DNA from: Tolypeutes matacus
Lineage: Eukaryota; Chordata; Mammalia; Cingulata; Chlamyphoridae
DNA: 64,000 nt
Assembly: GCA_026826555.1 (NCBI GenBank)
Contig: JAKSZT010054457.1
Location: 7,852,942-7,916,941 of the forward strand
Direction of reading: 5' to 3'
Below are positions 22,027 through 35,200 of this stretch, piece after piece (position 1 is the first letter of the stretch; each line of letters opens with the position of its first letter). Below the pieces are notes generated by a model that was given only the letters and a program-made list of their open reading frames with translations, did no database searches and was not told the origin of the DNA. The position numbers were made by a program, and so were the translations under genes.

Positions 22027-22927
22027 GTGAGGGCTCCTGAGAGCTCTAGAGACATCTAGACAGTATAGGCAGGGCAGATAGTCTCAGGAATTTGGCACCT
22101 TGTCAATGAGCCTTACTTTGGAATATATCAACCCCAATGTAACAGTTAGACACATTTATAATTTCCTTTCACATGGCTCTTCTGCCCCTTTTATTTGAAC
22201 TTATGATTAGCACTATACTCATTAAATATATATCCCAGAGACTTAAATCTTCAGTCTGTTCATATGCTGGATAAGCCCTGAATCTCAGCAGAGTTCCAAC
22301 ACCTACTCTACAGTTCATTGGACTCACCCAAGACAATTAATGAAAGGATGATGATGGACAACACCCATCCCCAAAAACAGTATTTACATTTGCATGCAAG
22401 ACAGTTTCATCTATCTGCCTCATGGGATCTAAGCCACCTCTCAATCAGAAACAGAGTGGGCATCATGATCCCAAAATCCTCAAGATTGAAGAATGAGCAA
22501 ACAAACAGGTGGAATGCAACTATGAAACAAAGTAGATATTATTCTAGTAATGGAAGAACTTGTATCATTGATATAAAGGAGTGGCCACCAGAGGTTCTGA
22601 GGGGTTGGGAAAGGGAATAATAGGTGCATTTTTAGGACATTGGAATAGTCCTGCATGACATTGGAATGACAGGTACAGGCCATTATACATTTTGTTAATA
22701 ACTATAAAATTGTGCCATACAAAGTATAAACTATAATGTAAACTATAGGCCATGCTAATTAGCAATGCTTTAATATGTGTTCATAAATTGTAACAAATGT
22801 ACCACAGTAACAAAAGATGTTAATGCAGGAAAGTGAGGGATGGGGAGGGGTGGGGTATATGGGAATCCCCTATATTTGTGATGTAACATTTTTGTAATCT
22901 AAAGCTAATTTTAAAATGGAAAAATTG

Positions 22928-23400
22928 GGAAGCAGATATGGCTCAAGCAATTGAGCTATCCCCTACCATGGAAGCCCCTGGTTCCATTCCCAGTGCCTCC
23001 TAAAGAAGACAGCAAGCTGTCCTGATGGGCTGGCATGGCCAGACACATAAGACTCACAAGAATAATAATAAAAAAAAAAAACATAAGGAGAGACACAACA
23101 AAGCAGGAAGCAGAAGTTCTCAGTGCCTCCTAAAGAGGACGAGCAAGACAGCAAGCTGATGTGATAGAGAGGGGCAGCAAGCTGATACAATAAGATGACG
23201 TAACAACAGTCACAATGAGAGACACAACAAAGCAGAGAGCAGAGGTGGCTCAAGTGATTAGGCTCCTCCCTCCCATATCTGAGGTCACGGGTTCATTGCC
23301 TGGAGCCTCCTAAAGAAACAAGGAAGACAGATACAGCAAGTGCCAACAATGAGGGAGACGGGAAAAATAAATCTTAAAAATTTAAAAATTAAAACAAAAA
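22928..23400 (+). mobile_element. Multi-headed tRNA SINE, plus strand
   Basis: It has the same architecture as 21,111-21,583: head 1 (gggaagcagatatggctcaa), cagtgcctcctaaagaagac, gagagacacaacaaagcagg, a second cagtgcctcctaaagagga block, then head 2 (agcagaggtggctcaagtga), gagcctcctaaagaaac and an aaataaatctt tail. It abuts the 3' end of family X copy B and lies just upstream of L1-2. Confidence 0.82.
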
Positions 23401-23740
23401 CCAACCAAACTAAAAAGTTATAGGCACACAGTTTATCTTGGGGCAACAATCTCCTCTGGCTGTAGACATTTGACACTTAGAAAACAAGTTACCTGATGGA
23501 CTTCCGGGAAGATGGCAGACTAGTAAGACATGGGATCTCTTCTCCAGAAAAATAGCTAGAGGACAAGCTGAAAAAGCCCCACAAAAGATCTCCTAGGGTT
23601 TAGGATAGCAGGTGAAGGCTGCACACCACCCAGAGGAGAGAGGGACAGAAGAGGGAAATCGCAACGACAGAACCGTGAGTTGTAAGTAGCAGCTTCTGCT
23701 GCTGCCGGCACCCTCACCCACACTCTTCAGAATTCTTAGG

Positions 23741-23842
23741 GGGACAGATGTGGCTCAAATGGTTGGGCTTCTGTTTCCCATATGGAGGGACCCGGGTTCG
23801 ATACCCAGGACCTCCCAGTAAAAAAAAAAAAAAAAAAAAAAA
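23741..23842 (+). mobile_element. Monomeric SINE in the L1-2 5' UTR
   Basis: The head gggacagatgtggctcaaat and B box gggttcgatacc are followed directly by about 23 A. The 12-bp target duplication agaattcttagg lies at 23,729-23,740 and 23,843-23,854. It lacks the body of the longer SINEs. It inserted after L1-2 or travelled with it. Confidence 0.9.
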
Positions 23843-24738
23843 AGAATTCTTAGGCCTCTGGGCTTGCGACCACAAAGGGGCCTCCAGGGATCTACCACTC
23901 CTGGAAAGGGGAGAGAGAGGGAAACAGCCTTAGGCTGATTCAGGTTCTGACCTGTAAATTTGGGCTGCAGAGCCCCACAGACCCTTCCACATGGCAGTTT
24001 GCACTGGGAGCTTAGGAAGGACTGGAGAAATCCGACCCTCGCAAAGACCCTCTCTTCTAGCCTGGACTAATTGTTGAGGACTCCATGGGAGAGGGGAGAG
24101 AGAGCCTGGGGTTGACCCTGCTTTTGACTCCCAGGAATGGTCTGCCCTGTCCCTAGAGCCCTTCCAGGCTGGGTGGGGTTGTGCCATTGTTTGCCTTGGA
24201 GCCTGCAAGGTGCTAAAGATATACAAACCTCCCAATCTTCTCCTCTACTAACAGGGACTGATTGTTGAGAATTCAGAAGGGAGTGGAAATATTTCTTAGC
24301 TGGGAAAAGGGGGGCACTACAAGAGAAGTCTGGAGAATTGTCTCAGAAAGTTTGAATCACAGGGCTCTTAGCCCACAGACAGGAAGATCTATCACATTGA
24401 TCTGGTCTCTGTCACAACAAATACACTTCGACCAGGCATTGAATTGAGAACTGCCAACAAGCGCCATCTCCTGGCAGACCAAGGAAGTGCACATAAAAAA
24501 ATTAATAAGTCGGAGAGGATTTTCCTGGCCTCTATAGCCTCCCTGCCCAAGGCCCTAGGAAACGATTCTAAAACCAATTACTGGGTCCAATGCCCAGTTT
24601 TGAGCAACCAGGAGAACAATCCTAACAATCAAGGTTGAGTCAAAAATCAAAGAGCTGTAGTAACTCACAGCCTCCTGCCACTAAAACCCCATAAAAGAGA
24701 AAGAGATAGAACATCGAAGTAAAATGCAAACTAACCAG

Positions 24739-25718
24739 ATGCCTAAACACAAGCAAAAAATTATACTAAGAAAATAGAAGACATGGTCCAAGAAAAGGAA
24801 TACAGCAAAGTCCCAGAAGAGATGCAGAATTTGAGAGAACTAATCAGTGAGATGAGCAGAAATTTCCAAAATCAAATTAATGAGATGAAAGAGAATATAG
24901 TTAAAGAGATAAATGACATCAAGAAGTCATTGAGGAACACAAAGAAGAATTTGAAATCCTGAACAGAAAAGTAACAGAGTTCATGGGAATGAAGGACACA
25001 ATAGGTGAAGTCAAAAATACATTTGAGGCATACAACAGCAGACTCGAAATGATAGAAGAAAGAATAAGTTACACTGAAGACAGAGCAGGTAAAATTGAAG
25101 AGAGAAAAGAACAGAGAGAGAAAAGAGTGGAAAAAATTGAGCAGGGGCTCAGAGAGTTGAATGACGACACAAAACGCAAGAACATACATGTCATGGGAGT
25201 TCCAGAAGGGGCAGAGAAAGGAAAAGGTGCAGAAAGAGTATTTGAGGAAATAATAGCTGAAAATTTCCCAACTCTCACAAAAGAAATGAGCTTACATGTC
25301 TAAGAAGCACACTGTACCCCATAAGAATATCTTAGATAGACCTACGCCAAGACACATATTATTCAGAATGTCAAATGTAAAAGATAAAGAGAAAATTCTC
25401 AGAGCAGCAAGAGAGAAGCAAACGATCACGTACATAGGACGTCCAGTAAGACTTAGTGCAGATTTCTCTTTAGAAACCATGGATGAGAGAAGACAGTGTT
25501 ATGATACAATTAGGAAATGGAAAGAGAAAAACTGCCAACCATGAATTCTTTATCCAGCAAAACTGTCCTTCAAATATGAAGGTGAATATAAAGTATTCAC
25601 AAACAAAGAGAAACTAAGAGAGTTTCCAAAAAAGAATCCATCTTTGCAGGAAATATTAAAGGAAGCCTTAGAACCTGAAAGAAAGAGACAGGAGAGAGAA
25701 GCTTGGAGGAGAGTATAG
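24739..25718 (+). pseudogene. L1-2 ORF1 remnant
   Basis: The ATG at 24,739 is at the same place as in the other copies. It is followed by an early stop caused by a small deletion after codon 12. The coiled coil (about 24,840-25,130, including ISYTEDRAGKIEERKE) and the RNA-binding part (HVMGVPEGAEKGKG) are followed by a one-base frameshift near 25,300 and the C-terminal domain (RHILFRMSNVKDKEKIL). A CGA-to-TGA change near 25,543 stops the frame early; sister copies end at the TAG equivalent to 25,716. Length would be about 326 codons, near the usual L1 ORF1 size. Confidence 0.88.
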
Positions 25719-25799
25719 AAGAAAGAAAAGCAGAAAGGATAACCAAAAGAGTAAAAATAGAGACAAAAATAAGATGACATATGAAAACCAAGGAATAAA

Positions 25800-28700
25800 A
25801 TGGAGGAAATAAATAGTGCATTTTCAGTAATATCATTGAATGTGAATCGATTAAATTCCCCAATCAAAAGATAGAGGCTGACAGAATGGATAAAAATACA
25901 TGAGCCATCCATATGCTGCTTACAAGAAACTCACCTCAGACACAAGGGTACAAACTGGCTGAAAGTAAAAGGTTGGAAAAAGATACTCCACGTGAATAAT
26001 AAACAGAAAAGAGCAGGGGTAGTTATACTAATATCAGACGGAACAGACTTCAAATGCAAAAAAGTGATAAGAGATGTGGAAGGCCATTATATATTAATAA
26101 AAGGGAAGATACTCCAGGAAGATATCAGTCATAAATATCTACACACCTAACCAGGGTGCCCAAACATATATGAGACAAACTCTGGCAAACCTGAAGGGAG
26201 AAATAGACACTTCTACAATAATCGTTGGAGATTTCAACACCCCTCTCACATCATTAGATAGAGCAACTAGACAGAAGATCAACAAGGAAACAGAGAAATT
26301 GACCAATATGATAAACAAGTTAGACGTAACAGACATATACAGAACATTGCATCCAAACTCAGTGGGTTATACATTTTTCTCAAGTGTCCATGGATCTTTC
26401 TCCAGGATAGACCACATGTTAGGTCACAATACAGCTCTCAATAAATATAAAAAGATTGAAATTATACAAAGCACCTTCTCAGATCATAGTGGAATGAAAC
26501 TAGAAATCAATAACAGAAAGGAAAAAAGTAAATTTTCAAATGTGTGGAGACTGAACAACACATTTCAAAGAAGAAATTGCAAGTGAAATCAGTAAATAAA
26601 ATGAGACAAATGAAAATGAGAACACATGTATCAAAACTTATGGGATACAGTGAAGGCAGTCTTGAAAGGGAAATTTATAGCCCTAAATGCCTATATTAAA
26701 AAACAAGGAAGAGCTAAACTCAAAGATTTAACTGAACAACTTGAGAAACTAGAAAAAGAACAGCAAACCAATCCCAAAGCAAGAAGAAGGAAAGAAATAA
26801 TAAAGATTAGAGCAGAAATAAATGAAAATGAGAACAGAAAAACAATAGAGAAAATCAACAAAACCAAAAGCTGGTTCTTTGAGAGATCAATAAAATTGAC
26901 AAACCCCTCGCTAGACTAACAAAGAAAAAAGAGAGAAGATGAAAATAAATACAATCAGAAATGAAAGGAGGGCAATTACAAATGACCTCATAGAAATAAA
27001 AAGAATCATAAGAGGATATTATGAGAAACTGTATGCCAACAAACTAGACAACCTGGATGAAATGGACAAATTTCTAGAAACTCCTAACCACCTACACTAA
27101 CACAACAAGAAATACAAGAACTTAACAAACCAATCACAATTAGGGAGATTGAATCTGCCATAAAAAAATCTCCCAGCAAAGAAAAGTCCAGGACCAGATG
27201 GCTTCACAGGAGAATTCTACCAAACATTTCTAAAAGAATTAACACCAATCCTGTTTAAACTCTTTGAAAAAATTGAAGAGGATGGAAAATTACCCAACAC
27301 AATTTATGAACCAGCATCACCCTAATACCAAAGATTCCACAAGAAAAGAAAATTACAGACCAATCTCTGTCATGAACATAGATACAAAAATTCTCAACAA
27401 AATACTTGCAAATCGAATCCAACAGCATATGAAAAGACTCATACATCACTACCAAGTGGGATTTATTCCTGGTATGCAAGGCTGGTTCAACATAAGAAAA
27501 TCAATCAATGTAATGTACCATATTAACAAATTGAAGGAAAAAAAACCACATGATCATCTCAATAGATGCAGAAAAGGCATTCGAAAAAATCCAACATCCT
27601 TTTTTGATAAAATACTTCAAAAGATAGGAATAAAAGGAAAATTCCTCAATATGATAAAAGGCATATATGAAAAACCCACAGCCAACATCATACTCAATGG
27701 GGAAAGGTTGAAAGCTTTCCCCTTAAAAGATCAGGAACAAGACAAGGATGCCCACTGTCACCATTGTTATTCAACATTGTACTAGAATTTCTAGCTAGGG
27801 CAATTAGACAAGACAAAAAAATTAAAGGCGTCCTAATAGGAAAATAGGAAGTAAAACTATCACTGTTTGTGGATGACATGATCCTCTATTTAGAAAATCC
27901 TGAAGTATCCACAACAAAGCTACTTGAACTAATAAATGAGTTCAGCAAAGTGGCAGGATACAAGATCAACATGCAAAAATCAGTAATGTATTTGTACACT
28001 AGTACTGAACAATCTGAGAAGGAAATCAGGAGGAAAATTCCATTTTCAATAGCAACAAAAAGACTCAAATACCTAGGAGTTAATTTAACCAAAGAAGTAC
28101 AGGACCTACATGCAGAAAACTACAAAACAATGCTAAAAGAAATTTAAAAGACCTAAACAAATGGAAAGACATTCTGTGTTCATGGATTGGAAGAATAAAT
28201 ATCTTGAAGATGTCAATTTTGCCCAAACTGATTTATAGATTCAATGCAATACCAATCAAAATCCCAACAGCTTATTTTACAGAATCAGAGAAGGCAATTA
28301 ACAAATTCATCTGGAAGTGTAAGTGCACCCGAATAGCCAAAAGTGTTCTAAAAAAGAAGAGCAATGTGGGAGGAATTTCACTACCTAACCTTGAAACATA
28401 TTACAAAGCTACAGTGGTCAAAACAGCATGGTTCTGGCATAAAGACAGACATATCGATCAGTGGAATAGAATTGAGAATCCAGAAATATACCCTCACCAA
28501 TACAGCAACTGGTTTTTGACAAGCCTACCAAGCCCACGCTGATGGGAAAAAACAGTCTCTTCAACAAATGGTGTTGGGAGAACTGGATATCTATAACCAA
28601 AAGAATGAAAGAGGACCCTATCTCACCCCCTATACAAGAATCAACTCAAAATGGATCAAAGATCTAAATATAAAAGCCAGGACCATAAAACTACCAGAAG

Positions 28701-29579
28701 AAAATGTAGGGAAACATCTTCAAGACCTTGTAGTAGGTGGTGGTTTCTTGGACCTTATACTGAAAGCACGTGCAACAAAGAAAAAGTAGACAAATGGGAC
28801 CTCCTCAAAATTAAACACTTTTGCACCTCACAGGACTCTGTCAGGAGGGTGAAAAGGCAGCCAAATCAATGGGAAAAATATTTGGAAATCACATATCTGA
28901 TAAGGGTTTAATATCCAGGATATATAAAAAATGTTACAACTCAACAATAAAAAGACAAATGACCCAATTAAAAAATGCACAAAAGACTTGAATAGACATT
29001 TCTCTGAAGAAGAAATACAAATGGCAAAAAAATACATGAAGAAATGCTCAACATCACTCATGATTAGGGAAATGCAAATCAAAACTACAATGAAATATCA
29101 TTTCACACCTATCAGAATGGCCATTATTAAAAAGACAGTGAACTACAAGTGTTGGAGAGGATGTGGAGAGATAGGAACACTTTTTTACTGTTCATGGGAA
29201 TGCAGGATGGTACAACCACTATGGAGGACTGTTTGGCAGTTCCTAAAGCAGTTGAATATAGACTTGCCATGTGTCCTTGCAATACCACTACTGGGTATAT
29301 ACCCAGAAGAACTGAGAGCAGTGACATGAACAGACATCTGCACACCAATGTTCATATCCACATTATTCACCATTGTCAAAGTTGGAAACAACCCAGGTGT
29401 CCATCAACAGATGAATGGATAAACAAACTGTGGTCTATTCACATGATGGAATATTATGCAGCTGTAAGAAGAAATGAAGTCATAAAGCATGTGGCAACAT
29501 GGATGAACCTGGAGGATATTATGTTGAGTGAAGCAAGCCAGACACAAAAGGACAAATACTGTATGAATGCGTTACTATG
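25800..29579 (+). pseudogene. L1-2 ORF2 remnant (endonuclease-reverse transcriptase)
   Basis: The ATG at 25,800 is followed by a frame of about 1,260 codons with stops and shifts. Endonuclease motifs are visible: LNVN near the start, GDFNTP at about 26,229 and SDHSGM near 26,482. The reverse transcriptase part includes [15 protein letters not shown] (about 27,450) and an intact active-site box, [10 protein letters not shown] (about 27,863). The C-terminal cysteine-rich block [18 protein letters not shown] lies at about 29,150. The natural stop is at 29,577-29,579. Full-length protein is impossible because of an in-frame TAG at codon 25 and several frameshifts. Confidence 0.9.
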
Positions 29580-29740
29580 AACCAAATATATTGCGTACTA
29601 TATTGATTGATTAAAAAAAAATTTATATGTATCCATTACATTTAATTGAGAAATGTATATATTTATTCATTCGTGTTTACTTTTTAGTTTTTAATTGGCT
29701 ATATTTTGAATTATTAAATGTACAAAATAAAGTAAAAAAA

Positions 29741-29825
29741 ATGTTAAAAAAATAAGGTAGACCATATGTTATGTCACAAAAAAGTCTCAATTGATTAAAA
29801 AATATTTAAATCATATAATTAAAAA
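29741..29825 (+). other. 3' transduced flank of L1-2
   Basis: It lies between the first A-rich tail of L1-2 and the right target duplication. The segment tagaccatatgttatgtcac is itself an L1 ORF2 endonuclease fragment (compare 26,408), so the source locus had an older L1 piece downstream. A variant poly(A) signal, ATTAAA, lies at 29,794, about 25 bases before the second A tail. This fits readthrough past the L1 signal. Confidence 0.75.
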
Positions 29826-29842
29826 AGAAAACAAGTTACCTG

Positions 29843-30949
29843 CTTCTAATATACAGAGGGACAGTCACAGGACAATGAGAGAGGCAAGAGTTTCAGTAGA
29901 AGATCAGGATTAGGTGGGAAAAATAAACAATAATGCATCAAACTTCTAAACCTCTTAAGCATTAGAATGAATAAAAAAAAAAAATAGTTCAGAAATGTCA
30001 ATAGGAGGCTCTCCATTTCCTGCTACAGAAAGCTTCTGCAGCCTTTTGGCACAAAGGGAAAGACATTCCTTAAAGCCTAGAAAGCCAAATGGGGCTATTA
30101 TCTGACCATGATAGTGAGCTGAGAAGTTGGACTTATGTTGTACTTTCTGGACCTAGAAGATATTGCTCTGAAAACAATAGAGGAAATGTCCCTCTGGGGG
30201 GAGCATAAGGGGTCCCATATCACCTGTATTCTGTGGGGATACATGGGCAGCCATTCATCCATGACAAAGCCACACCACAAGCAAAGCATTGTGGGTCATT
30301 ACACTGAGAGACCAAGAATCCAGTTGCAGCATTGGGCAAGCCGGGGCAGGGGCCACCCACACAGTCCAGACAAGGGTGTGATGGTGGGTAATGGGGGAAC
30401 TGAGCTAATTAGGTGGTCTGGAAGGCTTCACTGAGGAAGTAGAGTGTACATCAAATTCATTTTGAAGAGATCTGGGGACTGGCAGAGAGGATATTTAAGG
30501 CCAATATTTGGGATTTGAGGCAGAGAGCTCCTCCTGGGTAAATGTTGTGAAGTGCATTTATGTAGATTCAAAAAATGATGAGAAAAATGGTAATTTTAAA
30601 GTATTTAATTTTGGAATTGCAAAACCATTTGGAAAATATTTCTTGTAAAATTTCTGTGACGTAGGCATGACCAATTATGTTATAGTTAGGTACAGAAAAG
30701 AATCGTCTCCTGGTGTTTTTTTTTTTTTTTTAAAGAAACCACAATGGACTCTCTTTGCAACTCCCTGTGACTCTATAATTATTTCAAAATAAGAAGTTAA
30801 AAAACAACCACGTCACACAACATCATTATTATCAAGATCATATCATACTAACATATTAGAAAATATGCAAATTTCTAAGTATCACGAATGAACAATAGGA
30901 AGAAAAATATTTATAAACAAGTCTTCCAAGTAATTCTTCATTCAATGCT
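29843..30949. other. Intergenic, no recognised gene
   Basis: Unique-looking sequence with A-rich runs near 29,973 and a T run at 30,717. The frame at 30,135-30,434 has no family motif. It ends at the 3' limit of TRIM copy 2. Confidence 0.5.
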
Positions 30950-32270
30950 TACTATATGGATTGTAACATAAGATGAATTAGATCCAAAAGAGAAATAAGG
31001 CTTAATTTTTTCTCTAAATGTATTAGTAAAAGTATGAATGAGATTTATTATCCAAATCATAAAATAAAAGCTTTCCTAACTCATAGTCCAGAGAAATGCT
31101 TGTCTGGGTGTTATTAGGTTCATAGTACCAAAGGTGTAAGACCAGAGCTGGATTCTTCAGCAGCCATCTTTTGGGGATGGTGATGTAATAGCATTTCTGC
31201 AGAAAGAGTTCTTACAGACACCTTCAGCCCAATGTCCCTTGCCTCTTACTTCTACTTGACAATAATGCCTGCCACAAACAAATCCCTGAGAACTCAGAAT
31301 AGATGGGAACAAAGTAAGTCTCTCAAGATTGTAAAGTGACTTTTGGTTCATCCTTCCTAAAGTCACACTTTTTCTGTCTTCTGAAATAGTGTGTTTGGGG
31401 TGACCAGTTTTAGTATCTAGTATCAAATTACCTTAAATAATATTGATCATTTTCCATAATTTATATGAAAAAACTGATGGAGTGTTTAGGTTTTCATACT
31501 TGGTGTAGACACGTTCAATGCCTGTAAGTAAGTCAAGTTTTGACTGCACAGACTTTTCTACTATTTCTCTCAGTAGATTTTTTAGGGTGCAAATATGCTC
31601 TAAGAATTTTACTTTGTTTTTCCTTAGTTTTTTCAGCACCCTTCTCTTCAATCTGTAATTTGGAAGTAATTATATCTTGCTCTTTTCCCCAAAAACCCTT
31701 AATTTGTTCAAAATCAGAGTACAATTCCTCCCTCTGATTTACTGTCTTTCTCTTCAATTCAAGTGATTTTGTTACTTAGATTGCTAACTGCTTTACAGCA
31801 TTTTTAACATGCTTCTTTAAGGGCTCAGTGTGGCTTTTGAGTCTCTTCCTGTGCCTAGCTGCAGCTTGCTCAATGGGCATCAGGTGATGATCCCGGTGGT
31901 CAGAGGAGGCCCTGCACTGATGATGCAATAGCTCCAGATCTTTATCACAGAACTGGCCTAGGATCTGATTGTGCTTCTCACACAGGGTTTCTTTTTCCAC
32001 GGTTTCCTCTTGCTTCTCCTGGTGGGAAGTTGCTTCACAATATCAGCCATGTGACCAAACTGACTGACAGTTCTTGAAGTTCCTGTCAAGGCAGTGGTAG
32101 AGGCAGACAGGACAGGGGAGGGTATCCTGTAGATTTTCCCAGCACTGTGTGATGCAGGACCAACAGAAGTTGTGGCTACAATTAAGGGTCACTGGGTCCC
32201 TCAGGAAGTCCAGGTAGATGGGGCAGCTGGCCTCTTCTTGAAGGTCAGCCAGGGAAGGTAAAAAGGTCAT
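30950..32270 (-). pseudogene. Decayed TRIM-family gene (TRIM60/61/75-like), copy 2
   Basis: On the minus strand the ATG at 32,268-32,270 starts a RING ([20 protein letters not shown]), with the second zinc ligand changed from Cys to Tyr but NFCWSC and CPVC kept. A frameshift near 32,045 precedes the B-box (CEKHNQILGQFCDKDLELLH, 31,950-31,990). The coiled coil (31,430-31,780) is in broken frames. PRY-SPRY follows (SEDRKSVTLGRMNQKSLYNL, 31,340-31,385; FVCGRHYCQVEVRGKGHW, ~31,240). A TGA replaces the conserved Trp after KDGC (31,157), a frameshift follows, and the SPRY end LDYELGKLLFYDL lies near 31,080. Total length (~440 codons) is close to the family norm, so it is a full-length but dead copy. 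Sequence upstream of the ATG resembles that of copy 1. Confidence 0.88.
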
Positions 32271-35200
32271 TGTGCAATGAAGATTTCTATCAAAATATAC
32301 TGCCTTCCAAAATTCCTGTTTCTCCAGGAGCTAAGAAAAGTGAGAATCTGATGGCTCTTCAATCTGCACTGTCTTTCCTGAAAGTCAATATCTAGGAAGT
32401 TATAATTTGCCAATGATGTCACATGTGGAGATAATAAATAGAATAGTGTACAGTAATAAAAATAATATATGTTATATAATAATATTTATATTTAGAGGTA
32501 AATTTAATTTAATTATTTAGCCAAAGCATGTGGTGCTTAAGGGTGAATTTTTGATGTCAGAATGAACTCCCAACCACACATTTACTCTGAAGGAGAATAA
32601 GTGACCAGGGGACTGAAGCACTTGTAATTCTTAGGGAAACTACCAACCTAATTCCTGTTTTATGTGGATGGCTTGCATGATTGCCTGTCTCCCTTCTCCC
32701 CACCTACTTTGTTTTTTGTTGGAAGCTTTAGTGGATGCTGTGGTGTCCTTCAGGCAAATGCCCTCATTCTCCCTGCTTCCAGGATTATTGGGAGCGCCCT
32801 TGCCTAGTTACACCTCTCCTGGGTCCACCATAGCTAATGACAGGTTGATGAAGAAGCACAAAGGTCCCATTGTGTTAACTTGGAATAGCTCAGAAGTCCT
32901 ATCCCAGATCCAGGGCACCCAGTGGGATCTCCTGAGGCCTCTGTTGCAAATGTGTTGCAGTTCAAATTCTCCTCTGCCCAATCCTGATTCCTTTACTCCC
33001 TTACAGGTGTTCAACTATCACATCTACTGTCTTTTGTTTTCACAGCTTAGATATCCATCTCTGACCTCTGTATGGTCTCTATAAAGTTTCTATAAAGGCA
33101 CTGTGGGTGTTTGGGAAACCAGAGAGGTTGTAAGTGATAAGGACAAGAGAGGCCAACTTGGAAAGGATCCTAAATTGTAAGTGCTTGGGGTTCTTGAGTT
33201 AGGCAGGCCTAGGTTTGAGGTATTGTTCCCCCTCACTTACCTCTTTGATTCCTAGTATATTCCTCTGTGAACTAGGGGAAAAAATCCATATCAATGGTAT
33301 GCTCTGAGAATTTTACACTAGTTTAATGAAATTATGGGTTTAATGTCCCATAGCTCAGTGCAGATCTCACCTTAGAGAGGCCCCTTGCTCAGCACCCAAA
33401 TTCAGTGAGCAGGCTTCTCCTGAGCGTAATTCCCCTCCCTTCCCAGGGAGGAACTACCTCACCTCCACCTTCTGGGTGTACATGTTCCTATGGCTACTAT
33501 CACCCAGTCCACACAAATACAAGACTTGCAGGCTATGTCAGAATAAGAAGCACTGACATCCCTTGGAGGAAAAGGGCCATTTGGGTGCCAGATATAGAAA
33601 TATTGAAAAACAGTGACACTGAACTTGGATTTGGGTGACCTACAAAGCTTTGTGCTTTATACTTTGTTGCCAGTGGGTCTCCTGGGAAGATCTTTCTCTT
33701 ATATTTCTGGGCCTCTCCATAGATCTAATGGGTCTATGCTTTCTGGATGGTATACAACAAAACAGCCCTTGATAAAACTTCCCAGAAGATTCTAACCTGA
33801 AGCCAAGTTTGGGATTCACTGGCCAGTTGATTTTGTAAAGTTGATTTTGGTAAAGTTGATTTTGGCTGACTGGTGTGTGAGTGGAGGGATGTGGAAGGAT
33901 AAGAATAGGTATTGAGGGCACTGCACTAGGCCACTTAAGTACTATTCATTCTTTAATCCTTAAAATATTCCAGCATTTCTTCAGTGATTTTACTGGAGAT
34001 TAGTATTCTTAGATAGAGAACATATTGCAAATGATACCTGGAACCATTTTTTAAAATGAATTTATTCAACAAATATTTGTTGAGAATCAATTCTAAGGAG
34101 TGATTGTGCTAAGCTTTTAGGAACCATGATCAAGGAAATGCAGGTCACAATATCTACCCTTAGGGGACTTCCAGTCTTATGAGGGGACAGACTTTAACAT
34201 CCACTGGTTCCATAACTTCCTCCTGCCTTGAGCTGCTGGGAAGCAGAGCTCTGTGCTGGTGTAACAGAGCTTCATTGTTTTTGTCAAGGAGTCAAGGAAG
34301 GATTCCCAGAGGAAGGGAAGTGTGGTGAGGAAGAGGGTGTCAGTACAGATTTCCAGGTAAGGTACTAAACTAAATTTACCACAATGACATATAGGAGACA
34401 GATGGAGTTTCATCGTGCATGCTGTGAAAGCTGACATGATTCAGTTGTTTGACTTTGATTGCATCTACTGGATTAAATGTTTTGAAAATTTATAATCAAC
34501 TCTACACAATCAAGCTTTCACCTCTACCATCCATTTCAGATGGTTTCCATGATGATTGCTTCCATTTCCATTAAACATTTTAATTATCTAAAGGCTCTGG
34601 AACTTAACCTTCTCTACTAGTCTCAAACTGTACTTTGAATAACTGTTTCAGCTTCAATTTCTTCTTCCTGTCCCCTCTGTTGTCTGCGGTCTCTAGGTCT
34701 CTGCACTTTGCTCTCTTTTTACTTTCTATCTGTGCTTCTCCACCCGTTTTCCTTCTCCACAGGATGCTAGGCAGCAGATCACATAACAATAATTTTTCTC
34801 ATTTCCCTGCTGTTTGATCCTTACTATGTGTTGGGGATGAGAAACAGAGATATGGCCCCTGACTTGTGGGAGCTAACTTGATATTATCAGATAGATCTTG
34901 CTGTTCTCTTGTTGGACAAAAACAATTTCTCAGACCATTAATATTACACAAGGCCATTCTGTCATTGGGGTGGATCAAGAGAAACACAAATCCACTCTGT
35001 AATTTTTTCTGAACACAGACAAAATATGAATTTTGTTCAAATCACTAAATGACCAAGTATCCATTTTTTATGGCTTCTATCAGTGGCCACTGTTACTTTA
35101 CTGATTATAGCTTCAGTCTCAGTCTTATGTCCCTCCATCCATAAGATTTTTTAAGACACACACAAAGAATTATCTTACTTTTTGACAACATCTAATCAGA

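Larger units (their letters stand above)
20770..22926 (+). repeat. Family X, copy B (with nested SINEs)
   Basis: It aligns with the sense strands of copies C and E: gaaacttagcctagtatta, ttgctcaaatgtgactcctc, gatgagcctccctggca and gagtcaggaggtcattc. A short (CA)n lies at 20,962-20,983. Two SINEs are nested in it (21,111-21,583 and 21,711-22,026). Its 3' end (22,770-22,920) reads ttgtaacaaatgtaccac, then ggggtatatgggaatcccc, then ttttgtaatctaaagc, which resembles the 3' UTR of old mammalian L1 (L1MA/MB type). The frame seen in other copies is broken here. Confidence 0.75.
23496..29825 (+). mobile_element. L1-2, nearly full-length L1 with 3' transduction
   Basis: A perfect 17-bp target duplication, agaaaacaagttacctg, flanks it (23,479-23,495 and 29,826-29,842). 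The 5' end atggacttccgggaagatgg matches the starts of L1-3 and L1-4. It has a 5' UTR (23,496-24,738, holding a SINE), ORF1, ORF2 and a 3' UTR with AATAAA at 29,727. After its own A-rich end (about 29,740) comes ~80 bp of extra sequence and a second A tail before the duplication. This is the best-preserved L1 here but is inactive, with several stops and frameshifts. Confidence 0.93.

Noticed and set aside
21790..23240. CRISPR-like spaced repeats
   Set aside because: The repeated blocks are SINE units of unequal spacing in a mammalian genome, not direct repeats with unique spacers.
31157..31426. End of TRIM copy 2 at the stop after KDGC
   Set aside because: Reading past the TGA (in place of Trp) and one frameshift recovers LDYELGKLLFYDL, so the SPRY remnant extends to about 30,950.
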